Source: Macrostomum hystrix
Taxonomy: Eukaryota > Platyhelminthes > Macrostomidae
DNA: 64,000 nt
Reading direction: 5' to 3'
NCBI GenBank assembly: GCA_950097015.1
Contig: CATNEN010000039.1
Location: 15,098,501 to 15,162,500 of the forward strand
The notes beneath the pieces were generated by a model. It was not told the DNA's origin and searched no databases. It was given only the letters and a program-made list of their open reading frames with translations. A program made the translations under genes and the position numbers. Of the stretch, positions 12,725 through 24,299 are shown piece after piece (positions within the stretch are counted from its first letter, which is position 1; the number at the start of each line of letters is the position of its first letter).

Positions 12725-13144
12725 GAAGCACCCTAGGCATATAGTGCATTGGGTGCTTCTAGAGTTGCCAATGATATAGCACTGCAACTGTTCACTTGGA
12801 TAGGTCAGGCCTTTGTAGTAAGAGTGCCAAATTAGTGACCACAGTGTTGACTCTAGCTTGCAAGCCATAGGGCCTATCATCTGTACCAAGTTCTACTGCC
12901 TACAACTGGTGCAGGATATGCTATTGCTCCTGCACAAATAGCCATGGCACCCTACTGGCTTGGCCAGGCTCAAACTTGGCATTTGTCAACTGCCTGCTAG
13001 CTGATATTGGTGCCGACTGCTTTGCTGGCAGTGTAGGCCTATCCACAGTTTGCATCTGGGCTCTGAAATATTCCCTGTGATGTGACACACATTTACTTAT
13101 TGTTTCATCTTGACAGTATACTTTTTGTTGGTTTTTATGTTAGC
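12725..13144. other. Intergenic DNA, no gene seen
   Basis: Continuation of the AGGCCT-rich region. It ends at the left terminus of the MITE-like element. Confidence 0.45.
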
Positions 13145-13791
13145 TAGGGTAATGTATCATCAACCAAATAAGAATGTGTATTTTTTTAACTTCAGACATA
13201 AGCTACAGATTTTCTATTTAAGATATGATGATAAATCAAAAGCCAAGTTATAGAAAACAGTTACATCTTTTTAAAAAGTATCTGCTTTTGCTATTTTATC
13301 AAATAGAAAATAGATATTCCTGCTTTTTATCTAAAACCGAGCAATGATTTTCATGTATCTTCAAACCAAACAGAGAATTTGATGTTTGGTTTTACAATTT
13401 GAGTAAGTGGTTTAATCTTATTTTAAGGAGTGAACTATCATGAATTATGTAATTTGAAAGCATTTTTTATGCTCTATAAATAACTACATTTATGGTCATT
13501 TAATTGGCAAGCAACCACATACAATCTTCGTCTAAAGTACATACTGAAAAAAATGTTGTTAAAAAGTATGCTTTTGCAATAAAAATTTCTACTGAAACAT
13601 CAATATCTTTCTTTGCTCTTAATGTTTCATTGCACATCATGCCTCAGCTTGTAGATAATTTCTTTAACTTTCAAATTAGTTGTTCTGTGAAACACAATAG
13701 CTTGTTTCTGTCTTGAACGAGACCAAGGAAGAAGTCAAAATTCTTGTTCGGTTTTGAAGATACACTGTTTGGTTGATGATACATTACCCTA
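13145..13791. mobile_element. MITE-like element with 22-bp TIRs and TA target site
   Basis: The left end (GGGTAATGTATCATCAACC... after TA at 13145-13146) is repeated exactly inverted before TA at 13790-13791. The inverted repeats are perfect over 22 bp (24 with the TA). The interior of about 600 bp is AT-rich and has no transposase. TIRs flanked by a TA dinucleotide suggest a non-autonomous Tc1/mariner-type element; the superfamily is inference. Confidence 0.7.
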
Positions 13792-13854
13792 TAGAAATAT
13801 AAAAAATTTTCTTCTCTTAAACAGCAACATTTTAACAGGGCAACTTATTTGTCA

Positions 13855-14091
13855 CCCTATTGGAATAAATGTCAAAAACCTGCAGACGGGCAACACAGGT
13901 ATCAAAAGTGTGGCTCAAAAGGGCGACGAGACACAAAATGCAATAATAACCTAACCAACTAACTATGCTTTATAAAAAAGAAAAGCGACGCGGTGCAGCA
14001 GTGCGATGCCCTGCGATGCCCTGCGATGCGATATGACACTAAAAAAGTCTGAAACTGTGATGTACCGATTTGTCAACTTATTCCAATAGGG
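13855..14091. repeat. Inverted repeat flanking a 209-bp interior
   Basis: CCCTATTGGAATAA at 13855-13868 matches inverted TTATTCCAATAGGG at 14078-14091, with weaker matching continuing inwards. The interior has a short GATGCCCTGC tandem run near 14005-14030. It could be a second small transposon; no target-site duplication could be fixed. Confidence 0.45.
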
Positions 14092-14546
14092 ATTTGTCAT
14101 TGTATACCAGTCTGTATTTACTGTCCAGCAATATACAATCGAAACTGTAGACACATGCTGAGTATGCATAAAAAAACAGGCCACTGGCCATCTTCTTGCC
14201 AGTGCACCAACTTCATCAAAGCTTCATGTGCAGGTTCTCCTTATCATTTAAGTTCCACATGACTCGCACTTGCTTTTAGGGTCATAATATGATAATTTCA
14301 GGTCTTGAATTCCAAAAATTGTCCTGCACCAATCACTCACAAACTTAAACATCAACAATACTTTGAATTAGCACAAAGCCAAATAGATGTCTTACTTAGT
14401 TGTTGTCAAACAAAATATGTTGATTTGATATTGCAAAAAGTTGCAGATCTACTAAAATTGTTTTCTTGAAAAATTAATAAAGAAATGAAGTACTTAAAGT
14501 AAAGGTATTTGATGTATGCAAAACTTCTCCTGAATTTTTCAGAAAG

Positions 14547-17500
14547 ATGCATTGGCAGTCAACACTATTGGTTGTGGCAATTGTTCTAAGTTGCCTGACT
14601 GGCTGCTTTGCGCCACCAGTTAATAAGAAGACAGGAAAAGTGGTTGAAAAAAAGCCTGGACCTGCTGATGATTTGCTGGTAAGTTCACTCTTGTATGCAT
14701 ACATATGAAAGCTAGAATATATATCTTGAAACTGAAACTCTTGACACACATTCTATTGTGCAAATTTACTATTTCCATAAATAGTAAATGATATTTGACT
14801 TAATGATATTTGACTCAATGACTTCCTATGGCTGCCTCATATTTACAATTTTACAATAAGCTCTTTTAACTCATTAATTTTTCATTCCCATATTCAAACT
14901 TAACATTTGTATTTATTATTTCCTGACTTTTAAAGAAAAAATATTGTTTTTAATACTTGCTGAATTTTCAATAAAATCTGAGAAATTCACAATATCTGTC
15001 GTTTTTCAGGCTTTACAGAAAATCTTTAAAAAATTCAGGTTGTCTAGTTATACATGTAATTATAGTTACTGTTTTAGGACACATTTCTCATGCCATGCTT
15101 TGTGTTCAAGTAGTTACATAGTTAGCTAGAACAGAAATATTTTTAAACCCAACTGGGTCCATTAGCCCACGTCTTAGCTGTTCAGTCCGTGGACTGGTTC
15201 AGGGCACCATAATGTACACGAATTTTCTATCTAATGCTGAGTATACCCATTCTGTAACTGGGTGAATTGTCACTTTATGCATTTTTGTTATGTGGAAACT
15301 ATAAAAAAAAATTACAGAAGACCTACACACCTGATGACTATAAGAAATATGTCGAAGAAGTCTTATCTCATCTTCACACTGACAAGCATTTCAAATCTGA
15401 ATGGGAGAAATTCAAAAATTCTACTCACAAGATGAGTGTATGTTTAAAATTGCCTTTTTAAATATGGTGTGTTTGTTTATTACATGCTGGGATTTATATT
15501 GCAATTTGCTAACATTTTTCTAACGTATTCTTTTTTTCTGGTTGACAAGTGTTTTTATTTTCCTAGAATATGCACCAATGCTAACATTTTTGGTTGACCT
15601 TGATTTCTATTAAACTCATTATATAACATTTAAGATACTAAAATGACCCTTATCAGGCTAATCTACCATACAGCACTTACATAAAAGAAGTGGCACAGAT
15701 TTTGGAATCGGATAAAGTTTTTGCTAGACGTATCCAGAATATGTCAGAGGTTTGTACCAATTCTTTTTCTTGCTTATTTTGCTATTCGTTGTTGTTGTTG
15801 TTGTTGTTTCAATTGGCCTCCAATAATGGATGTACTACGATGATTTGGACATTAAGATTAACTTGATGCACACATATTGAACTAAACAATGTATTTTAAA
15901 ACACATTTTATAGCGTAAAATCTATTAAAATCGGAATTATTCAATAGTTAGACAATTAAGCAATAAAAAAGGTTAATATGAAACATTACTGCATCGTTTA
16001 TAGTGGTCCGTCCAGTGTTAATGATTTATGACTGTCATGTTTTATGAATAAGAGCACATGCCGGTGATTTTAACAACACTTATCTTAATTTGTGTCAATT
16101 AGCCTTTGCATTTCCTAATCATTTAACAGCCTGCCTGCTTCATTAGTTTGCTATTTTATATTAATATTATTAACTGATACCTTTATTTCGTTACAAGAGC
16201 CTAAATAGTAATTAGCAGTTTCAAAATTCACATTTTAAATGTGAAACTCAGGTAATTCTGGTAAGTGAAGCTTTGGATTACAATGGATGGGGTTGAGTAT
16301 ATTAGGGATTTTAGGACATTATGTGGGGGAATTTAGGAGATTGAGTAGGGAGTTCAAGAGATTGAGTAGGGGCCTAGGGAGTTCAGGTGCATGAGTAGGG
16401 AGTTCAAGAGATTGAGTAGGGATTTCAGGAGATTGAGTAGGGACTTCAGGTATTGAGAAGGGAGTTTAAGAAATTGAGTAATGAGTTCAGGGTATTGAGT
16501 AAGGAGTCCAGGGAATTGAGTAGGGAGTTCAGGTGAATGAGTAGGGAGTTCAAGAGATTGAGTAGGGACTTCAGGAGATTGTGGGAGATTAGTTAGAAGT
16601 TTGAGTCGTGTTTATGAGTTAGGGAGATTGAGTAGAGCATTCTTATATAGCCATCTAAGTATAAAACAAAGCTCAGAGGCGCCCCAGCCTGATGATGTCA
16701 CCCATTCGTCCCCTACCGTGCAGGCTGGTGATTTCGCCAGTCAGCTAGAGTTTGTGGATCACGAGGTGCGCAGCCGCCTAGACGAGATCAAGCGCAAAGA
16801 GATTGATCGGCTAAATGCGCTGGAGAAAATGTTGGAGGCTAAGCGAGCCGCGGCCGGTGATCCAATTCGCGAAGCTGAGGTGCCAATCCACCCGGATATA
16901 TTCAACATGGACCAGGAGACCATTAAGAAGGCCCACTTGGATCACGAAAATCCGCACTCGTTTGAGGCGTCCGATTTGGAGAAACTAATACGCCAGGTTG
17001 TGGCCGATATGCATCGAGTGGACGAGGCTAAACAGGTGCGCAATTAGCCAGGGATGGAATCGATTCGATGGGAAAGATAGTAAGGTGACAGAGTAACATG
17101 AATGAGAAGACGACAGAATGACAAGATGAGACAATACGACACAATGACAAGATGAGACTAGGAAGATGACAGAATGACAAGATGTAGGAAGATGACAGAA
17201 TGACAAGATGTAGGAAGATGACAGAATGACAAGATGTAGGAAGTCGACAGAATGACAAGATGAGACTAGGAAGTCGACAGAATGACAAGATAAGTCTAGG
17301 AAGTCGACAGAATGACAAGATTAGACTAGGAAAATGACAGAATGACAAGATGTAGGAAGACGACAGAATGACAAGAAATGACAAGATGAGACTAGGAAGA
17401 CGACAGAATGACAATAAATGACAAGATGAGACTAGGAAGACGACAGAATGACAATAAATGACAAGATGAGACTAGGAAGATGTCAGAATGACAAGATGAG

Positions 17501-20500
17501 GCACTGGAAAGATAACAAGACGATAAAAATATGAAAAGAATTGAGCAAATGATCAATTAGGATAATCAAATATTACGAAAAGGACAAAATCTGATTTTAA
17601 AGAGTTATAATATAACGACAGAATACATAATATAATGTGATTTATAATGACAAGATTAATTAGCCAATCCTAAACCAAAACAATCCAGGAGCAATACAAG
17701 CAATACGAGATGATGAAGGATCATTTGCGCCTCCGCAAGCTGCAAAAGATTAACGACACCAAGGTCAGGCAGGAAGAGGAGAAGCACTATCAGGAGGAGA
17801 AGAAGAAGCATAAGGAGCACGACAAGGTTCATCACCCGGTGCGTGACTTTCTACTGATAGTAGCCTAATGGAAATATACAAAAATAATTATCGATTGCTT
17901 TGGTACATTTCTCAGCAATGCTTGAAATGTCCCCTGTACTAGATAGTTTTTTGCACCAGATTTGTTTTAAAAACAAACAGACCCTGTTCACCTAGTAGGA
18001 TTTTTTTCAAGTAATCCATATTTTCAGTCAGTTTTTACCTGACTCTGGTTAAGGGTCGCGTTAACCCACGCATTTATAACAGATTAACTTACCTATTCAC
18101 CCAGATGCTTCCCATAATTATGCACTGACATCCCTACTGACCCACTGACATCCCTACTGACCCACTGACATCCCATGCTGACCCACTGATATCCATACTG
18201 ACCGACTGACATCCCTACTGACCCACTGACATCCCTACTGACCCACTGACATCCCATGCTGACCCACTGATATCCATACTGACCGACTGACATCCCTACT
18301 GACCCACTGACATCCCTACTGACCCACTGACATCCCATGCTGACCCACTGATATCCATACTGACCGACTGACATCCCTACTGACCCACTGACATCCCTAC
18401 TGACCCACTGATATCCCTACTGACCCACTGACATCCCTACTGACCCACGGATATCCCTACTGACCCACTGACATCCCTACTGACCCTTTGACATCCCTGC
18501 TGACCCACTACAGTAGGGATATATCACTGAAATCACTTCAAAACCGCTGGCATCACTGCTAAACCATTGACATCCCTCATGACTTAATGACATCACTAAT
18601 TGATATTCCCCATTTTATTACTGAGGTGAGTGACCTACAATTATTTTAACTGCAAGCTTTTTTCTACCCTGCATTCATTAGACCTTATATCATGTTTGAT
18701 CCTATGTTATTACTATTGTTGTGCCAGGTCAGAAAATATAAGTACATTGGACTTATTAATTACAGGGCAGTTTGGCACAGCTAACTGATCTTTGGACCAA
18801 TCAGGATGGACTTAGTCAAGATTTCGATGCTAAAACATTTTTTAATTTGCACGGTAATTCTTCTCTAACAAGCTAGATAAAACAATTGAAAATCTCAAAT
18901 CGTTCTTTTTTAAATAGTGGAAAGCGGGTTTTAATGTTCTTTTTATCGATAACGGCATTTTTGTCTATTTTGCCTTGTTCTTTTTTCTTATGCCATTTTT
19001 GTCAAAACTTTTCTTAGAACTTAATCTAGCTAGTTTATGAAATTGTTTGCCAACCACTGCAGCCTCATGGCTACTGAACTCTCAACCCAATGACCCAACC
19101 ACTGCAGCCTCATGGCTACTGAACTCTCAACCCAATGACCCAACCACTGCAGCCTCATGGCTACTGAACTCTCAACCCAATGACCCAACCACTGCTGCCT
19201 CATGGCTACTGAACTCTCAAACCAATGACCCAACCACTGCAGCCTCATGGCTACTGAACTCTCAAACCAATGACCCAACCACTGCAGTTTCATGGCTACT
19301 GAACTCTCAACCCAAGGACCCAACCACTGCAGCCTCATGGCTACTGAACTCTCAACCCAAGGACCCAACCACTGCAGCCTCATGGCTACTGAACTCTCAA
19401 CCCAATGACCCAACCACTGCAGCCTCATGGCTACTGAACTCTCAACCCAATGACCCAACCACTGCAGCCTCATTGCTACTGAACTCTCAACCCAATGACC
19501 CAACCACTGCAGTCTCATGGCTACTGAACTCTCAACCCAATGACCCAACCACTGCAGCCTCATGGCTACTGAACTCTCAACCCAATGACCCAACCACTGC
19601 AGCCTCATGGCTACTGAACTCTCAACCCAATGTCCCAACCACTGCAGCCTCATGGCTACTGAACTCTCAACCCAATGACCCAACCACTGCAGCCTCATGG
19701 CTACTGAACTCTCAACCCAATGTCCCAACCACTGCAGCCTCATGGCTACTGAACTCTCAACCCAATGACCCAACCACTGCAGCCTCATGGCTACTGAACT
19801 CTCAACCCAATGACCCAACCACTGCAGCCTCATTGCTACTGAACTCTCAACCCAATGACCCAACCACTGCAGCCTCATGGCTACTGAACTCTCAACCCAA
19901 TGACCCAACCACTGCAGCCTCATGGCTACTGAACTCTCAACCCAATGACCCAACCACTGCAGCCTCATGGCTACTGAACTCTCAACCCAATGACCCAACC
20001 ACTGCAGCCTCATTGCTACTGAACTCTCAACCCAAGGACCCAACCACTGCTGCCTCATGGCTACTGAACTCTCAACCCAATGACCCAACCACTGCAGCCT
20101 CATGGCTACTGAACTCTCAACCCAATGACCCAACCACTGCAGCCTCATGGCTACTGAACTCTCAACCCAATGACCCAACCACTGCAGCCTCATGGCTACT
20201 GAACTCTCAACCCAATGACCCAACCACTGCAGCCTCATGGCTACTGAACTCTCAACCCAATGACCCAACCACTGCAGCCTCATGGCTACTGAACTCTCAA
20301 CCCGATGAACCAACCACTGCAGCCTCATTGCTACTGAACTCTCAACCCAATGACCCAACCACTGCAGCCTCATGGCTACTGAACTCTCAACCCAATGACC
20401 CAACCACTGCAGCCTCATTGCTACTGAACTCTCAACCCAATGACCCAACCACTGCTGCCTCATGGCTACTGAACTCTCAACCCAATGACCCAACCACTGC

Positions 20501-23500
20501 AGCCTCATTGCTACTGAACTCTCAACCCAATGACCCAACCACTGCAGCCTCATTGCTACTGAACTCTCAACCCAATGACCCAACCACTGCAGCCTCATGG
20601 CTACTGAACTCTCAACCCAAGGACCCAACCACTGCAGCCTCATGGCTACTGAACTCTCAACCCAATGACCCAACCACTGCAGCCTCATTGCTACTGAACT
20701 CTCAACCCAAGGACCTAGAAATGAACTTTTTTTATTTAATATTTGGTTTACATGCTTTGATAATCATTATTTCTTTGGTAAATTTTTACCTAATCTAAAT
20801 TTTTTACTCTCTTTTACTTTTTGCTTTGTAAAACACTACTAACACAGGGCAGCAAGGAGCAGCTGCAGGATACTTGGGTTGAGGAGGACCACTTGGACAA
20901 GGAGTCTTTCAATCCGAAAACATTTTTCCTGCTTCACGGTAGGTATTACATTCTGAACAGTTTGTCAATTGGACCGGTTTGATAATCTGCATCTGCAACG
21001 ATTTTTTAACTAAGCTACTATTAGTAGGCCTTCGCGATTACAGTGCTTCTATTGAATTACGATTCTTATTTACCCGCAGATGTGAACGGAGACGGTCACC
21101 TGGATGTTAACGAGATTGAGGCTTTGTTTTTAAAAGAGGTTCGCACACAATTGCTATGGTTTTTGTGCTTTAGCATGGATTAGCTTCTGTAGCTCTATTG
21201 TTTTTTATTCTATCCATCTGTTTATCTACACTGACCCCATCCTGTCCTCCAGTGTGTCTGCATTGACCCCATTCTGTCCTCCAGTGTGTCTGCATTGACC
21301 CCATCCTGTCCTCCAGTGTGTCTACCCTGACCCCATCCTGTCCATCAGTTTGTTAATATTGACCCCATCCTGTCCATCAGTGTGTCTACATTGACCCCAT
21401 CCTGTCCTCCAGTGTGTCTACCCTGACCCCATCCTGTCCTCCAGTGTGTCTACCCTGACCCCATCCCGTCCATCAGTTTGTTAATATTGACCTCATCCTG
21501 TCCTCCAGTGTGTCTACCCTGACCCCATCCTGTCCTCCAGTGTGTCTGCATTGACCCCATCCTGTCCTCCAGTGTGTCTGCATTGACCCCATCCTGTCCA
21601 TCAGTGTGTCTACATTGACCTCATCCTGTCCTCCAGTGTGTCTACCCTGACCCCATCCTGTCCTCCAGTGTGTCTACACTGACCCCATCCTGTCCTCCAG
21701 TGTGTCTGCATTGACCCCATCCTGTCCTCCAGTGTGTCTGCATTGACCTCATCCTGTCCTCCAGTGTGTCTGCATTGACCCCATCCTGTCCTCCAGTGTG
21801 TCTGCATTGACCCCATCCTATCCTCCAGTGTTTCTACATTGACCCCACCCTATCCATCAGTGTGTCTACACTGACCCCATCCTGTCCATCAGTGTGTCTA
21901 CCCTGACCCCATCCTGTCCTCCAGTGTGTCTGCATTGACCCCATCCTGTCCTCCAGTGTGTCTGCATTGACCTCATCCTGTCCTCCAGTGTGTCTGCATT
22001 GACCCCATCCTGTCCTCCAGTGTGTCTGCATTGACCCCATCCTATCCTCCAGTGTTTCTACATTGACCCCACCCTATCCATCAGTGTGTCTACACTGACC
22101 CCATCCTGTCCTCCAGTGTGTCTACCCTGACCCCATCCTGTCCATCAGTGTGTCTACACTGACCCCATCCTGTCCATCAGTGTGTCTACCCTGACCCCAT
22201 CCTGTCCTCCAGTGTGTCTACACTGACCCCATTCTGTCCTCCGGTGTGTCTACACTGACCCCATCCTGTCCTCCGGTGTGTCTACACTGACCCCATCCTG
22301 TCCTCCGGTGTGTCTACACTGACCCCATCCTGTCCTCCGGTGTGTCTGCACTGACCCCATCCTGTCCTCCGGTGTGTCTACACTGACCCCATCCTGTCCT
22401 CCGGTGTGTCCACACTAACCCCATCCTGTCCTCCGGTGTGTCCACACTGACCCCATCCTGTCCATCAGTGTGTCCACACTGACCCCATCCTGTCCTATCC
22501 TGACCCCTACAATTCGTAAATTGGTACCCTCCTACCGAATCAATTTGTTATTTTTTCATTTAAATTTGCTTTATAGTTAACTGGATGACCCTGACTAACT
22601 AATTGAAAGTGAGTTTCGAGATACACTGAGCTAATTGCAGTTGCAGGTGCTTCACAATAGCAGTAGCGGTGCTGTCTGGTAACTTGCAAATTTAGACATT
22701 TAGTAGTTTTGTATATATAGTGATTAGATGGAATTGGTAAAAAATGCAACCTATCAGTAGTTTCTTCTTCAAATACACGTTACATGCTACTATAAGTAAG
22801 CAATCTAAATAAAAGCCTGTCATAAACTGCTTCTGTTTAGCTTACAAGTTAAAAGATGCATTGCAATTGACGATTTGAAATTAAAATATATTAAAATTTC
22901 ATTTGTATTCGCAGTTGGAGAAGGTATATAATCGGACTAACGATACGACCGTGTCTGCTTTTGAAAAACAACACGAAATGGAGCGAATGCGTCAGGAGGT
23001 CCTTGACAAGGTGGACACCAACAGGGACATGATGATCAGCTGGGAGGAATTCGAGCGATGGACCAAGAACCCGGAGTTTAAGAAGGACGAGGATTGGAAG
23101 GTAGCTAGTTGTGGTCTTTGATAACAATTCCCCCTTCCTGTGTTCCAGTGGGATGTCACTGACCTCCCTTCCTGTGTTCGAGTGGGATGTCACTGACCTC
23201 CCTTCCTGTGTTCAAGTGGGATGTCACTGACCTCCCTTCCTGTGTTCCAGTGGGATGTCACTGACCTCCCTTCCTGTGTTCCACTGGGATTTCAATGCCC
23301 TATTTAAAAATGGCTATCGTTCAATACTGACACATTGCTGACCAAATTCCCGCATCGCAGACTTCCGAGGAGGATGATGCGGCCCCATACAAAGATGACG
23401 AATTCAAACAGTTCGAAGATGACTACGATCGCGAACACCCGGATGATGATGACGACGTGAGTAACAGCAGAATCATGTCCTTCCTGTTGTTAATTCAACA

Positions 23501-24291
23501 TGTTTTTGAACTAATACTCCGTAAAAACTCACAACTATAAACTAATTCAGTGGATCAATTATTTCTACTTGTTCACCCAAGCCTTATGTGTTACCTTTTA
23601 CCTCTGACTATATATCGTACACGCATAGTTGTTTGTTTAAAATAACTGTTAAAATTAAAATCGAAAAAAATCACGACAAACCCGGAAAACTTACGTCAAA
23701 CCCGGAAATATTACGACAAAAGCGCTAAAATTGCAACAAACCAAACAGCGCAATATGAACCCGTGCAACGCGTAAAACATCTCGTTGTCTAAAGTTTTAA
23801 TGAACTGTCGTTATGAAAATTATATATTGTTCCAGCGTGGCAGTCGTCACGACAGAGACAAAGACGATCACGATAGTCGCGAACACGACGACAGGCCGTC
23901 TGATCATCACGATAAAACACCTGAGCATCACGACGAGGCTCCTGAACACCACGATAAGGCTCCTGAACACCACGATAAGGCTCCTGAACACCACGATAAG
24001 GCTCCTGAACACCACGATAAGGCTCCTGAACACCACGATAAGGCTCCTGAACACCACGATAAGGCTCCTGAACACCACGATAAGGCTCCTGAACACCACG
24101 ATAAGGCTCCTGAACACCACGATAAGGCTCCTGAACACCACGATAAGGCTCCTGAACACCACGATAAGGCTCCTGAACACCACGATAAGGCTCCTGAACA
24201 CCACGATAAGGCTCCTGAACACCACGAAGCTGCCAGTCCTCAGCATCACGACGATGTTTCTGCTTCGCATACAGCCGGAGGCCACAAATAA
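14547..24291 (+). CDS. NUCB: Nucleobindin-like EF-hand calcium-binding protein
   Basis: Secretory-pathway calcium-binding protein, matching NUCB1/NUCB2 in order and motifs. Exons: 1 14547-14678 (signal peptide, MHWQSTLLVVAIVLSCLTG); 2 15318-15437; 3 15657-15749; 4 16724-17035 (EFVDHEVRSRLDEIKRKEIDRL); 5 17689-17838 (basic coiled-coil); 6a 18766-18853 or 6b 20848-20938; 7 21080-21138 (EF-hand DVNGDGHLDVNE); 8 22915-23100 (EF-hand DTNRDMMISWEE); 9 23361-23456 (acidic); 10 23836-24291 (His-rich repeats). Using 6b the sum is 1695 nt, 564 aa plus stop. A TTTTTCAG acceptor sits 5 bp before the ATG, so a 5' intron or spliced leader is likely. Vertebrate nucleobindins carry a leucine zipper after the EF-hands; I see none here, and about fifteen PEHHDKA units take its place. 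Exon 7 has a weak donor (GTTCGC). Family certain; isoform usage unknown. Confidence 0.92.
15150..15260. repeat. SINE-like fragment in nucleobindin intron 1
   Basis: GCTGTTCAGTCCGTGGACTGG (15178-15198) nearly repeats a segment of the element at 42900-43185 that carries the 14-bp palindrome CAGTCCATGGACTG. Surrounding words (ACTGGGT, GGTGAATTGTCA) fit the same family. Probably a degraded copy. Confidence 0.35.
15318..15749 (+). other. Duplicated exon pair 2/3 of nucleobindin
   Basis: Exons 2 (120 nt) and 3 (93 nt) both encode a Y-x3-Y-x2-EV-x(3)-L-x(2)-D-x(2)-F module: YKKYVEEVLSHLHTDKHF and YSTYIKEVAQILESDKVF. Vertebrate NUCB has one such module near the mature N-terminus. Both exons are phase 0 at each end, so either or both can be included without breaking the frame. 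Confidence 0.7.
15783..16289. other. Nucleobindin intron 3, non-repeat part
   Basis: AT-rich intron with a short GTT run (15789-15809). No additional exon-like copy of the duplicated module is visible. Confidence 0.5.
16290..16620. repeat. Degenerate minisatellite in nucleobindin intron 3
   Basis: Imperfect 20-25-bp units around GATTGAGTAGGGAGTTCA, with variable linkers. More diverged than the other arrays. Confidence 0.75.
17085..17515. repeat. Minisatellite in nucleobindin intron 4
   Basis: Units of about 26 to 37 bp share GACAGAATGACAAGATG, with TAGGAAGA or AGACTAGGAAG linkers. Confidence 0.85.
18113..18510. repeat. 20-bp minisatellite in nucleobindin intron 5
   Basis: CTGACATCCCTACTGACCCA units. 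A higher-order period of about 90 bp appears in the first half, where ATGC and ATAT variants recur in the same order. Confidence 0.9.
18766..18853 (+). other. Alternative exon 6a of nucleobindin
   Basis: TTACAG acceptor and GTAATT donor bracket 88 nt encoding GSLAQLTDLW, then NQDGLSQDFDAKTFFNLH. It is a homologue of exon 6b: both start GGCAG and end CACG with one spare base. It encodes the helix entering the first EF-hand loop (vertebrate GSQAQLKEVW...KTFFILHD). Confidence 0.75.
19053..20715. repeat. 45-bp minisatellite between nucleobindin exons 6a and 6b
   Basis: About 37 almost identical units (CCAACCACTGCAGCCTCATG and so on). Because 45 is a multiple of 3 and the unit lacks stops, it is open on both strands (PTTAASWLLNSQPND on +). 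It lies wholly inside the intron between 6a and 6b, has no credible start context, and is not called as a gene. Confidence 0.95.
20848..20938 (+). other. Alternative exon 6b of nucleobindin
   Basis: AACACAG acceptor and GTAGGT donor bracket 91 nt encoding GSKEQLQDTW, then HLDKESFNPKTFFLLH. It is closer to vertebrate nucleobindin (FNPKTFFILHD) than 6a, so it is probably the default exon. It joins in phase to exon 7, completing the Asp that opens EF-hand 1. Confidence 0.85.
21229..22497. repeat. 32-bp minisatellite in nucleobindin intron 7
   Basis: About 40 units of TGACCCCATCCTGTCCTCCA plus GTGTGTCTACAC, with CATCAG/CTCCAG/CTCCGG variants clustered by region. A block of about 225 bp ending near 21835 recurs ending near 22060. 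Confidence 0.95.
23121..23290. repeat. 34-bp minisatellite in nucleobindin intron 8
   Basis: About five units containing GGGATGTCACTGACCTCCC and TTCCTGTGTTCCAG. Each unit carries a CCAG/CGAG acceptor-like end close to the real acceptor at 23360. Confidence 0.85.
23920..24226 (+). repeat. Coding 21-bp repeat (PEHHDKA heptapeptides)
   Basis: About fifteen copies of CCTGAACACCACGATAAGGCT inside exon 10 of nucleobindin, nearly identical at DNA level. Each encodes P-E-H-H-D-K-A. The 21-bp period preserves the reading frame. Confidence 0.93.
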
Positions 24292-24295
24292 TAAA
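24290..24295 (+). promoter_or_regulatory. Poly(A) signal overlapping the nucleobindin stop
   Basis: TAATAAA spans the stop codon: TAA is 24289-24291 and AATAAA is 24290-24295. If used, the 3' UTR would be only about 15-30 nt. Confidence 0.5.
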
Positions 24296-24299
24296 ATTA

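Noticed and set aside
19030-20798. Open frames of over 550 codons on both strands
   Set aside because: They are the 45-bp minisatellite (a multiple of 3 without stops) lying inside a nucleobindin intron; no start context or other domain.
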